DNA of 64,000 nucleotides from Flavobacterium tistrianum (lineage in GTDB: Bacteria; Bacteroidota; Bacteroidia; Flavobacteriales; Flavobacteriaceae): contig NZ_QJRH01000071.1 in the NCBI RefSeq assembly GCF_003254545.1, positions 124,001 to 188,000 of the forward strand, written 5' to 3'. The translations under genes were made by a program, and so were the position numbers. Of this stretch, positions 35,502 through 44,073 are shown piece after piece. Below the pieces are notes generated by a model. The model worked only from the letters and a program-made list of their open reading frames with translations. It made no database searches and had not been told where the DNA came from. Positions within the stretch are counted from its first letter, which is position 1. Each line of letters starts with the position of its first letter.

Positions 35502-35951
35502 ATGCCAAAAAATCTACTTATCCTACTGCTATTTTTAAGTCCATTTTGTATGAATTCTCAAAATATAATTTGGAAAACCGACATCAATGATGCTGTAACT
35601 GTGAGTGCAGAGAAAAGGAAGCCGTTATTGATTTTCTTTACTGCTCAAGGAGTAAATCCTCAGCTGCAGAATGAAATTTTTGCTACGAGAGATTTTGAAG
35701 AATGGTCGCGCAAAAATGTTATCTTGGTAAAACTAGACCTTTCAGATCCCTCAGCTTCTGATGCTGTTAAAGAACAAAATCTAATGTTGAAGAATGCTTT
35801 TGGTATCGAAGACATTCCTCAAGTATGCTTTTCTGAGGTGACGATCAGAAAGGGAAAAACAAATTTTAATAAATTAGGGCTTATTGCTTATACAAGTTCT
35901 GGCGTTAAAACTTGGATTTCAGAATCTAATTCGATTTTAAACCCAGAATAA
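35502..35951 (+). CDS. thioredoxin-fold paralogue lacking CxxC (copy B)
   Basis: 149-residue tandem duplicate of copy A, with the same gap-free numbering through at least residue 110. The signal peptide ends about FCMNSQ. TAQGVNPQLQ replaces the CxxC, and the cysteine after the cis-Pro position is kept (IPQVCF, C109). Retention of this residue in both copies suggests selection. It is expressed from its own leader and ends 3 bases before the converging comEC stop. Confidence 0.85.
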   Translation: MPKNLLILLLFLSPFCMNSQNIIWKTDINDAVTVSAEKRKPLLIFFTAQGVNPQLQNEIFATRDFEEWSRKNVILVKLDLSDPSASDAVKEQNLMLKNAFGIEDIPQVCFSEVTIRKGKTNFNKLGLIAYTSSGVKTWISESNSILNPE

Positions 35952-35954
35952 AAA

Positions 35955-37985
35955 TCATAATTGATAATATCCCTTTTCTTTTGTTGAATGAAAAGGGATA
36001 TTTTTTTTATGACAGCTGTTTTTCCAATATTTCTGAATTGAATTGGAATTAGAACCATCTGCAATAACAACTTTTGGACGAATATTTTCCAGCACTCGAT
36101 CTAGATTTATTTTTGAAGTTTGAGTAAGTATTAAAATATCTGGCTGAATTTTTTCGGAAAAAACTTTTGTGCTGTCAATTATCAGAATTTTGTTGTTTTT
36201 AAAGTAAAGCACGTTTTTAATCTCTTTGATTTTAGACAAAGCAATTGAATTTCCAACGAGATAAGAATTTATATTTCTTTTATTGACGCTCTTTTGAATG
36301 GTATCTCGAGTATAAAGTGTAATGTTTTTTCCTGAACGTTCAGAAATCAGGGTATTGTTTTTTTCATTGTAAACAATCAATTCTTCTTTGTTTTCGGTTT
36401 CAACTTTAGTTAAAATAAAAGAAATTTGGATCAAAATAATTGAGGCAAGCACTAGAATCAATTTATTAAAGCTGGGTTTTTTAATCCAGATTATACTGCC
36501 AATTATAAAGAGTGAGAACGCCCATAAATGATAAAAATTGAAACTGATATCTCTAATGACAAATGAGTCAACGGAAGCCACAGCATGAATCATAAGATTT
36601 AGCAAATAAATGCTTTTTTCAAAAATCATTGTAACAAATAACGGCGGACTGGTAAAAATGGCGATAATCATTACTACAATTCCAGCAATCATAATAAATG
36701 ATAAAACTGGAAGTATGATAATATTTGTGACAAAAAATAAACCTGGAAATTGGTGGAAATAGTAAAGACACAATGGTAGAGTACCAATTTGTGCCGCAAG
36801 AGAAACGGTCAAAGCTTCCCAGATATAAGCTGCCAACTTGTTCTTTGGTTTATAAATGTCTTTTAAAATAGGATGTAGCCAAAGAATAAAAAATAGTGCG
36901 ATATAGCTTAATTGGAAACCAACATCAAATAAAAAATAGGGTTCAAAAAGCAATATCAATAAAATAGAAACTAGTAAAGTATGGTAGATATTTCCGTTTC
37001 GACGTAAATGACTTCCAATCGCAACAAATGAAAACATAACTACCGACCTTAAAACTGAGGGAGATAAGCCAGAAATTATTGCAAAACCAGCCAAAGAAAT
37101 TAGAATCGAAGTCAGTTTTAAAAAAGAACCTTTCCTTGTGTTTGGAATCGGTTTAAGAATGAAAGTGATGAAAAGCATTATAAAGCCCACATGAAGTCCC
37201 GAAACAGATAAAATATGAGTAGCTCCAGAATATTGGTAATCTTGGATAATATCTTGCGAAATCTCTTGCTGCTGGCCTAAAATTAAAGCCAAGGCAACAT
37301 TCATTTCAGCGTTATTAAATTTAGATTTTTCAAGATTTGAAATTATTCTCGAATGCAATTTGGCACAATAATACCAGATGTCTTTTTGAATCGTTTTGCT
37401 GACCAAAACTTCTTTCTTCTGACAATAAATCTGCGCATAGATTTGTTTGTCTGCCAAATATTTGCTGTAATCAAATTGATTTGGATTTTTGCTGGGCTTA
37501 TTTTGCTGTAAAATCGTTTGAACGTTAATGTTATTCCCTACAATTAAAGGGTTTTTGGCGCTGTCTTTCTGAATGTTTACAATTATTTTTCCCGAATAAG
37601 CCTTTCCCGATATTGTTTTTACAAGACCAATGTAACGATCACTATAATCGTTGCTTTTTAATTTTTCCCTTAAAATTAATGTGACAAATTGTGGTTTTTT
37701 AAAGGCTGTCTGGCAATGTGTGTAATTGCTTTTTTGAAGGTTTTGAGTGTGGCATAAAAGCGTTAATGCTCCAATGCAGAAAGATAAAATATAGCTCAGA
37801 TTTCCAAATAAGATAGATTTCTTATTATGTCTTAAACTCCAAAAGAAAGCTCCGCAAAATCCTATAAAACTAATTGAAACAGATAAAGAGATCAGAGAAA
37901 TTGAAAAATGCAGGTAATAAGAAGCAATTATGCCAAGTATAAAGGCAATTGTAATTTTTACTAACGGAAAATCTAATACTTTCAT
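35955..37985 (-). CDS. ComEC/Rec2-family DNA uptake channel protein
   Basis: 676-residue polytopic inner-membrane protein for transport of single-stranded DNA. An N-terminal region with three helices and a DUF4131-like soluble part (about 1-210) precedes the competence domain (about 215-490; LILGQQQEISQDIIQDYQYSGATHILSVSGLHVGF in broken form), with the family motif HILSVSGLHVG. A shortened C-terminal tail (about 540-676) is beta-rich and lacks a full metallo-beta-lactamase nuclease domain with HxHxDH. The last codons double as the terminator hairpin of the converging gene. It is the last gene of the surE-lpxB operon. Confidence 0.88.
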   Translation of the reverse strand: MKVLDFPLVKITIAFILGIIASYYLHFSISLISLSVSISFIGFCGAFFWSLRHNKKSILFGNLSYILSFCIGALTLLCHTQNLQKSNYTHCQTAFKKPQFVTLILREKLKSNDYSDRYIGLVKTISGKAYSGKIIVNIQKDSAKNPLIVGNNINVQTILQQNKPSKNPNQFDYSKYLADKQIYAQIYCQKKEVLVSKTIQKDIWYYCAKLHSRIISNLEKSKFNNAEMNVALALILGQQQEISQDIIQDYQYSGATHILSVSGLHVGFIMLFITFILKPIPNTRKGSFLKLTSILISLAGFAIISGLSPSVLRSVVMFSFVAIGSHLRRNGNIYHTLLVSILLILLFEPYFLFDVGFQLSYIALFFILWLHPILKDIYKPKNKLAAYIWEALTVSLAAQIGTLPLCLYYFHQFPGLFFVTNIIILPVLSFIMIAGIVVMIIAIFTSPPLFVTMIFEKSIYLLNLMIHAVASVDSFVIRDISFNFYHLWAFSLFIIGSIIWIKKPSFNKLILVLASIILIQISFILTKVETENKEELIVYNEKNNTLISERSGKNITLYTRDTIQKSVNKRNINSYLVGNSIALSKIKEIKNVLYFKNNKILIIDSTKVFSEKIQPDILILTQTSKINLDRVLENIRPKVVIADGSNSNSIQKYWKNSCHKKNIPFHSTKEKGYYQL
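35966..36008 (+). terminator. terminator of thioredoxin paralogue B, inside comEC 3' end
   Basis: 13-bp stem aatatcccttttc/gaaaagggatatt with an 11-base loop and a run of eight T. The hairpin lies within the last codons of the opposite-strand comEC gene. Confidence 0.85.
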
Positions 37986-38034
37986 GGTGTAAAAGTATTA
38001 AATATTTGTAAGAAAAATAATAAAAATAATTCTT

Positions 38035-38520
38035 TTAAGGAAGAACTCTGTTTACTTGTTCAAAGGAGTTTTTATAATAAGGTTCTTTTGTAGAAGAAAT
38101 AATTACACCTTTTGAAGTAGAAGAATGAACAAATTTTACTTCATCAGAATTGACTTCTGTAATCAATCCAACGTGATTAATTTGTCTGCTTTTATTGGTT
38201 TTAAAGAAAATTAAATCGCCTTTTCTGGCATCGTTTAACGGAATTACTTTTCCAATTTTTGCTTGATCGTAAGAACTTCTTGGAAGTTGGATGTTTTCAC
38301 TTTCAAAAGTAGTGTAAACTAATCCAGAACAATCAAATCCGCTTCTTGTAGTTCCACCGGCTTTATAACGAACGCCAATGTTATCGGTCGCTTTTTCAAT
38401 TAAATTATTAACCAAAGCTCTGTTTTCTTTTTTAGATTCGTTTTTGTTTACAGCAGAAGAAGTCGATTTACAAGAAGTAAAAGCGATCGCTAAAAGCAGA
38501 AAAAGGAGTATTCTTTTCAA
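38035..38520 (-). CDS. NlpC/P60 cell-wall peptidase lipoprotein
   Basis: 161-residue lipoprotein with lipobox FTSC (C17) and a C40-type catalytic domain. The nucleophile is C64 in GFDCSGLV and the histidine is H116 in INHVGLI. It would cut peptide bonds in peptidoglycan stems. The start is a TTG at 38520, six bases after the lpxB stop. An in-frame stop just upstream rules out a longer reading, and no nearer ATG preserves the signal peptide. Confidence 0.87.
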   Translation of the reverse strand: MKRILLFLLLAIAFTSCKSTSSAVNKNESKKENRALVNNLIEKATDNIGVRYKAGGTTRSGFDCSGLVYTTFESENIQLPRSSYDQAKIGKVIPLNDARKGDLIFFKTNKSRQINHVGLITEVNSDEVKFVHSSTSKGVIISSTKEPYYKNSFEQVNRVLP

Positions 38521-38526
38521 AATGGA

Positions 38527-39648
38527 TTAATTAGTTTGTTTTAAATCGGCAACAATGAGTTTTGCTGTGTTTTTACTCGCACCAACTCCGCCAAGTTTTT
38601 GTTCTAATATATCGTAATTTTGTAGCACTTTATTGCGATGGCTAGGCTCTAATAGTTTTTGAAGCTCTTCTTTTATTCGTTTTTTGTTGCAATCTCCTTG
38701 AATCAACTCGGTTACAACCTCTTGATCCATAATTAAATTTACAAGAGAAATGTATTTTAAAGTGATAATGCGTTTTGCAATCTGATACGAAACTTCACTT
38801 CCTTTATAGCAAACCACTTCGGGTACTTTAAAAAGTGCGGTTTCAAGAGTGGCAGTTCCAGAAGTTACTAACGCAGCTGTCGAAGAACGAAGTAAATCAT
38901 AAGTTTTATTAGAAACAAACGCGATATTTTTATTTTTTAAGAATTGCTGATAAAATTCGTATTCCTGACTTGGAGCGCCAGCAATAACAAATTCGTAATC
39001 CTGAAAATCATCTACAACACTTAGCATCACGCTCAACATTTTTGTAATTTCTTGTTTACGGCTTCCTGGCAGAACAGCAATAATTGGTTTTTCGCCTAGA
39101 TTATTTTCTTTTCTAAACAAAGCCTCATCAAAAGCAGGCTGATTCTGAATCGCATCAATAAGCGGATGCCCAACAAAATCTACAGGAAAATGGTGTTTGT
39201 CTTCGTAGAAACTTTTCTCAAAAGGCAAAATCACATACATCTTATCGACGTCTTGTTTGATTGCTTTAATTCGGTTTTCTTTCCAAGCCCAAATTTGCGG
39301 AGAAATATAATAATGCGTTTTATAGCCTAGTTCCTTTGCCCATTTAGCAATACGCATATTAAAACCAGGATAATCAATAAAAATAATCACATCTGGTTTG
39401 AACTCCGTGATGTCTTTTTTGCAGATTTTAATATTGTTTAAAATGGTTTTTAAATTGAAAACCACTTCAATAAACCCCATAAAAGCTAGATCGCGATAAT
39501 GTTTTACCAAAGTTCCGCCTGCTTTCTGCATTAGGTCTCCGCCCCAAAATCTAATTTCTGCTTCTGGATCTTCAACATATAATGCCTTCATTAAGTTTGA
39601 ACCATGTAAATCTCCAGAGGCTTCTCCTGCAATTATGTAATATTTCAT
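38527..39648 (-). CDS. lpxB: lipid-A-disaccharide synthase
   Basis: 373-residue GT19 glycosyltransferase joining UDP-diacylglucosamine and lipid X in lipid A synthesis. Family motifs are IAGEASGDLHGSNLMKAL at the N-terminus, YYISPQIWAWKENRIKAI (about 115-132), FVGHPLID and LPGSRKQEI (about 195-203), and VTSGTATLETALFKVPEVV near the C-terminus. It is cotranscribed with surE and the small membrane protein upstream, 64 bases away. Confidence 0.95.
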   Translation of the reverse strand: MKYYIIAGEASGDLHGSNLMKALYVEDPEAEIRFWGGDLMQKAGGTLVKHYRDLAFMGFIEVVFNLKTILNNIKICKKDITEFKPDVIIFIDYPGFNMRIAKWAKELGYKTHYYISPQIWAWKENRIKAIKQDVDKMYVILPFEKSFYEDKHHFPVDFVGHPLIDAIQNQPAFDEALFRKENNLGEKPIIAVLPGSRKQEITKMLSVMLSVVDDFQDYEFVIAGAPSQEYEFYQQFLKNKNIAFVSNKTYDLLRSSTAALVTSGTATLETALFKVPEVVCYKGSEVSYQIAKRIITLKYISLVNLIMDQEVVTELIQGDCNKKRIKEELQKLLEPSHRNKVLQNYDILEQKLGGVGASKNTAKLIVADLKQTN

Positions 39649-39712
39649 GTTGGTCTTTTTTGTAAATGTGCTAAAGTTGTAACCATTTAAGGGAACTTAG
39701 CAAAGATAAGAT

Positions 39713-39982
39713 TTAAATAACTAATGTAGAAATTGCCAATACAATCACGGCTAAAATAACGCCTCGGGCCATATATTCTTTATTTCTTTTAAGAAGAATC
39801 GCAAATACGCCAAGATCTAAAAGTGTTCCTATGGTAATTATTTTTCCAAGATATCCGTATTCTCGAATCATTTGAAATCCTTGTGAAATGTCAAATGTGG
39901 TAAAAAAAGAGATGAACAGATAACTTCCTAAAAGAGCCGTAAAAATTCCGATTAAAAAACCGATTACTATTTCTTTAGTCAT
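39713..39982 (-). CDS. small membrane protein between surE and lpxB
   Basis: 89-residue protein with three predicted hydrophobic helices (about 5-27, 43-62, 69-88), not recognised. It overlaps the surE end by 8 bases, which indicates translational coupling. The place between surE and lpxB is conserved in related flavobacteria as far as recalled. Function unknown. Confidence 0.75.
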   Translation of the reverse strand: MTKEIVIGFLIGIFTALLGSYLFISFFTTFDISQGFQMIREYGYLGKIITIGTLLDLGVFAILLKRNKEYMARGVILAVIVLAISTLVI

Positions 39983-40754
39983 TTAATTTCCAAGTGTTAA
40001 GTTGCTGAATAGAGTGGTGGGCAGTCAAATCAAATTGTACAGGAACGACCGAGATGTATCCGTTAGCCAAAGCCCATTCGTCGGTATCTTCTCCTTTATC
40101 TTCGTTTACAAATTTGCCAGCAAGCCAGTAATAATCTTTTCCAAAAGGAGTTTGTCTTTTATCGAATTTTTGCGAGTAGTAGGCTTTCGCTTGACGGCAA
40201 ACTTTAATCCCTTTAATTTCAGATTCTTTTAATTTCGGAAAGTTGACGTTTAAAACCACGCCTGGAGGAAGTTTATTGGCTAGAGTTTCTAAAGCAATTT
40301 TTTTTACGAAAGACTTAATCGGTTCAAAATCGGCGTTCCAATCAAAATCCAAAAGAGAAAATCCGATTGCCTGAATGCCTTCTATACCGGCTTCAACAGC
40401 AGCACTCATGGTTCCAGAATAAATAACATTAATAGAAGAATTTGATCCGTGATTGATTCCCGAAACGCATAAATCGGGTTTGCGTTTCAAGATTTCGTTT
40501 ACTGCCAGTTTTACGCAATCTACAGGAGTTCCAGAACAGCTGTATTCTGCAATTGTGTCATCATCTTTGGAGATTTTATCTATAAATAAAGTATTGTTGA
40601 CTGTTATGGCGTGTCCCATTGCACTTTGTGGTTTGTCTGGCGCAACAACAATAACATCGCCTATTGTTTCCATAACGCTAATAAGGGCTCTAATTCCGGG
40701 AGCCAAAATACCATCATCGTTGGTAACTAATATAAGTGGTTTTTCAGCTTTCAT
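39975..40754 (-). CDS. surE: 5'/3'-nucleotidase SurE
   Basis: 259-residue survival protein E, a metal-dependent nucleoside monophosphate phosphatase. The N-terminal VTNDDGILAPGI carries the metal-binding aspartates D13 and D14. The motif SGINHGSNSSINVIYSGTMSAA (split as SGINHG and YSGTMSAAVEAG) contains the conserved asparagine. It is the first gene of the operon surE / small membrane protein / lpxB / NlpC / comEC. A TAATTTTG box (minus strand, at 40801-40808) lies about 47 bases upstream. Confidence 0.94.
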   Translation of the reverse strand: MKAEKPLILVTNDDGILAPGIRALISVMETIGDVIVVAPDKPQSAMGHAITVNNTLFIDKISKDDDTIAEYSCSGTPVDCVKLAVNEILKRKPDLCVSGINHGSNSSINVIYSGTMSAAVEAGIEGIQAIGFSLLDFDWNADFEPIKSFVKKIALETLANKLPPGVVLNVNFPKLKESEIKGIKVCRQAKAYYSQKFDKRQTPFGKDYYWLAGKFVNEDKGEDTDEWALANGYISVVPVQFDLTAHHSIQQLNTWKLND

Positions 40755-40966
40755 TTAATAAAAATTATGTGTAGTTTTAACAATTGTAAGATTTTAAGAA
40801 CAAAATTAATCACAATTATTTGCGAGAAGTCACAAATAATGCAAAATTTGTCATCTAAGGTAAAGAACTTTTTTACGAATTAAACATTTTTATATCTTTA
40901 ACAAAAAATTATCGAAGCGTTAGCTCTCGTGGCATAGTTTTTAACGTAACTTAGATAAAAAAATTG

Positions 40967-43150
40967 ATGAATGCTATTATAAAGTTTATGAAAAGAAATT
41001 ATAAGATACTCATAGCCGTATTGTGCTTATCGCTTACATTATTTGCATTTAAGATGAATGCCGATAGGACAATCGACCCAGATCCGAATAGAGACAAGAC
41101 ACTTTTAGAATTACTAGCATTTGTTATTGAAAAAGGACATTATAGTCCAGCAGAAATAAATGATGAGTTCTCAAAAGGTATTTTCAAGGATTATATCGAT
41201 GCTTTAGACCCATCAAAAAGATTTTTCCTCCAATCAGATATTGACGAATTCAAACAGTATGAATTAATGCTTGATGATCAATTTTTGAATAAAGATATTA
41301 CTTTCTTCAACCTTACTTACACAAGGCTGATGAAACGTATGGAGGAAAGTAAAAAACGTTACAAAACAATTTTGGCTCAGCCATTTAACTACAATGTAGA
41401 TGAGAATTTTGATGCGGATTATGAGAAAATGCCGTATGCAAAAAACTTAACTGAGATTAATGAAAGATGGAGAAAACAAATCAAATTGTCAACTCTTTCT
41501 TCTTTAGTTACAAAACAAAAAATTGAGGAAGAAAAGAAGAAAAAAGATCCAGCTTACAAAGAGAAATCTTTTGAAACTTTAGAAAAAGAAACTCGAGAAA
41601 GCTCTTTAAAATCTCTAGATGATAATTTTAGCGTAATTAAAGATTTAAATAGAGAATACTGGTTTTCTGTGTATTTGAATTCTATCATGACTCGTTTTGA
41701 TCCTCATACAAGCTATTTTGCGCCAGAAGAAAAAGATCGTTTTGATGTAAATATCAGCGGAAAACTAGAAGGTATTGGAGCTCGTTTGACTAAGAAAAAT
41801 GACTTCACTCAAATTGATGAATTAATTTCTGGAGGTCCAGCTTGGAAAGGAAAACAGCTTGAGGCTGGAGATTTGATCTTAAAAGTGGCTCAAGGAAATG
41901 AAGAGCCGGTAGATGTTGTGGGTATGCGTTTGGATGATGTTGTGAAGAAAATTAAAGGTCACAAAGGAACTGAAGTAAAACTGACAGTTAAAAAAGTAGA
42001 TGGTTCTATCAAAGTAATTTCTATCATTCGTGATGTTGTTGAAATTGAAGAAACCTATGCTAAATCTAGTGTTGTTGAGAAAAATGGTTTGAAATATGGA
42101 GTGATTTATCTTCCTAAATTCTATATCGATTTTGAAAATAAAGACGGACGTGATGCTGGAAAAGATATTGCGCGTGAGGTAGAAAGATTGAAACAAGAAA
42201 ACGTTAACGGTATTGTTCTAGACGTTCGTGATGACGGTGGAGGATCTCTTTCTACAGTTGTTGATATTGCTGGTTTATTTATCGAAGAAGGACCAATTGT
42301 TCAGGTGAAATCTGCTGGTAAAAAGAAAGAAGTTTTATATGATAAAGATAAAAAAATCGAATGGGATGGTCCATTGGTTATCATGGTAAACAGTTTTTCT
42401 GCTTCGGCATCTGAGATCTTAGCAGCTGCAATTCAGGATTACAAACGTGGTGTAATTATCGGAAGTAAACAAACTTACGGAAAAGGAACTGTACAAAATG
42501 TACTAGATTTGAATCAGTTTGTTCGTAATGCAAATTATGGAGATCTTGGTGCATTGAAAATTACAGGACAGAAATTTTATAGAATTAACGGAGGTTCTAC
42601 ACAGCTTGAAGGTGTTCATAGTGATGTAGTAATGCCAGATCGTTATGCTTACCTAAAAATGGGCGAGAGAGATATTGATAATGCTATGCCTTGGGATAAA
42701 ATTGATCCGGCTGATTATAGTACATGGACTTCTAACGAAAACTTTACTAAAGCTATCAATAACAGTAGAAATAGAATTGCACAAAATCCTCAATTCAAAT
42801 TAATTGATGATAATGCAAAATGGATCGATGTTAAAAACAAAGAAAACGTTTATAGCTTGAATATAAAGAGTTTTAAAGAAACTCAGGAACAAGTTGAAAA
42901 TGAAGGAAAAAAATATAAGCCAATTTCTGATTACAAAAACGATCTGATTTTTAAATCTCTTCCGTATGAAGAAGAAGAAATGAAAGCAGATGCTTCTTTA
43001 AAAGAGAAAAGAGATGCTTGGCACCAAGCATTATCTAAAGATGTTTATGTAGAAGAGGCTTTGAATGTATTGGATGATTTACAGACAAAAAGTTTGGTAA
43101 AAAATACAGTTAATCCTAAAATGAAAAAGGATAAACTAGTGAAGTCTTAA
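40967..43150 (+). CDS. prc: tail-specific (carboxy-terminal processing) protease
   Basis: 727-residue periplasmic S41 peptidase anchored by an N-terminal hydrophobic helix (about 12-27). A PDZ domain lies at about 255-345 (VNISGKLEGIGARL). The catalytic serine is S480 in FSASASE and the lysine is K506 in TYGKGT, matching E. coli Prc S452/K477 with one extra residue between. ATG 40967 is used; ATG 40988 (MKRNYK) is an alternative, and a TTG just upstream is unlikely. Substrates would be periplasmic or lipoprotein C-termini. Confidence 0.93.
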   Translation: MNAIIKFMKRNYKILIAVLCLSLTLFAFKMNADRTIDPDPNRDKTLLELLAFVIEKGHYSPAEINDEFSKGIFKDYIDALDPSKRFFLQSDIDEFKQYELMLDDQFLNKDITFFNLTYTRLMKRMEESKKRYKTILAQPFNYNVDENFDADYEKMPYAKNLTEINERWRKQIKLSTLSSLVTKQKIEEEKKKKDPAYKEKSFETLEKETRESSLKSLDDNFSVIKDLNREYWFSVYLNSIMTRFDPHTSYFAPEEKDRFDVNISGKLEGIGARLTKKNDFTQIDELISGGPAWKGKQLEAGDLILKVAQGNEEPVDVVGMRLDDVVKKIKGHKGTEVKLTVKKVDGSIKVISIIRDVVEIEETYAKSSVVEKNGLKYGVIYLPKFYIDFENKDGRDAGKDIAREVERLKQENVNGIVLDVRDDGGGSLSTVVDIAGLFIEEGPIVQVKSAGKKKEVLYDKDKKIEWDGPLVIMVNSFSASASEILAAAIQDYKRGVIIGSKQTYGKGTVQNVLDLNQFVRNANYGDLGALKITGQKFYRINGGSTQLEGVHSDVVMPDRYAYLKMGERDIDNAMPWDKIDPADYSTWTSNENFTKAINNSRNRIAQNPQFKLIDDNAKWIDVKNKENVYSLNIKSFKETQEQVENEGKKYKPISDYKNDLIFKSLPYEEEEMKADASLKEKRDAWHQALSKDVYVEEALNVLDDLQTKSLVKNTVNPKMKKDKLVKS

Positions 43151-43174
43151 GTTCGAGATGAATTTAATTTGTTT

Positions 43175-43217
43175 AAAAAACGCTCTATAAATTTTTGAAT
43201 TTATGGAGCGTTTTTTT
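43175..43217 (+). terminator. terminator of tail-specific protease gene
   Basis: Long stem aaaaaacgctctataaat paired with atttatggagcgtttttt (one G-T pair), followed by the T-run, 25 bases after the stop. Confidence 0.9.
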
Positions 43218-43226
43218 GTAAGTTCG
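43195..43226 (+). promoter_or_regulatory. candidate promoter of nuclease gene, overlapping the prc terminator
   Basis: TTG (43195-43197), 21 bases, then TAAGTTCG (43219-43226). The TTG lies in the loop of the preceding terminator. The start codon is 17 bases downstream. Confidence 0.4.
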
Positions 43227-43243
43227 CTTTTAAAAATAGAAAT

Positions 43244-44029
43244 ATGAAAGGTTGTTTAGGTTTGATTTTGCTGAGTTTTGCATTGCTGTCCTGTAAAAAA
43301 GAGAATGCAAAAATTAATGAAGGGGGAAATAGTAATGAAGTGGTTACTTTTAAAGAGAATCTTACTCACAAAGATTCTTTATATACTATTGCTTATCTCC
43401 CGACTTCGACAACCAAACAGATTGTAAAGCACCAATATTATACGCTTTCTTATAATGAGAAATTTGAACAAGCAGAATGGGTAGCTTATGAATTGAAGAA
43501 AGAGTATTTAAAAAATAATGATTACAAAAGACCTTACTTTATAGAAGATCCAAAAGTAACTACAGGTTCTGCCGATTGGAGAAATTATAAAAAATCAGGT
43601 TATGATAAAGGTCATCTTTGCCCTGCTGGAGATATGGAGTTTAATAAAGATGCATACAATGACACTTTTTATACGTCTAATATTTCTCCTCAGAAAAAAG
43701 AATTTAACGCTGGAATTTGGAATAGAATAGAGCAGAAGACTCGTTATTGGGCAGGAAAATACAATGATATTTATGTCGTAACTGGCGGAATTGCGAAAGA
43801 TTCGGATAAAAAAATAGGAACAGAGAAAGTTGCTGTACCTAAATATTTTTATAAAATTGTTTTGGCTAAAACTGGCAAAGAGCATAAGGCAATTGCTTTT
43901 TTAGTGCCAAATGAAAAAAGCGACAAATCTATTTATGATTTTGTTGTTCCAATCGAAACTTTAGAAAAAATGACTGGAATTGACTTCTTTCCAAATCTTA
44001 AGAACTTAAAAAGCAGTAAGGATTTTTAA
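43244..44029 (+). CDS. DNA/RNA non-specific endonuclease lipoprotein
   Basis: 261-residue exported nuclease with lipobox LLSC (C17). The beta-beta-alpha metal motif DRGH appears as DKGHLCPAGDM, with the general base H124. The downstream asparagine segment TSNISPQ (about N146) and NAGIWNRIEQ complete the active-site set. It would degrade external nucleic acid at the envelope for nutrients. It is placed between prc and a secreted glutaminase, all in the same direction. Confidence 0.9.
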   Translation: MKGCLGLILLSFALLSCKKENAKINEGGNSNEVVTFKENLTHKDSLYTIAYLPTSTTKQIVKHQYYTLSYNEKFEQAEWVAYELKKEYLKNNDYKRPYFIEDPKVTTGSADWRNYKKSGYDKGHLCPAGDMEFNKDAYNDTFYTSNISPQKKEFNAGIWNRIEQKTRYWAGKYNDIYVVTGGIAKDSDKKIGTEKVAVPKYFYKIVLAKTGKEHKAIAFLVPNEKSDKSIYDFVVPIETLEKMTGIDFFPNLKNLKSSKDF

Positions 44030-44073
44030 TTAAATACTGTTTGCCCATAAATTAATTTAGAATACAAATAAGA

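Noticed and set aside
41879..42196. Minus-strand frame of 105 codons inside the tail-specific protease gene
   Set aside because: Antisense shadow rich in F, N and I; the sense gene has all S41 motifs.
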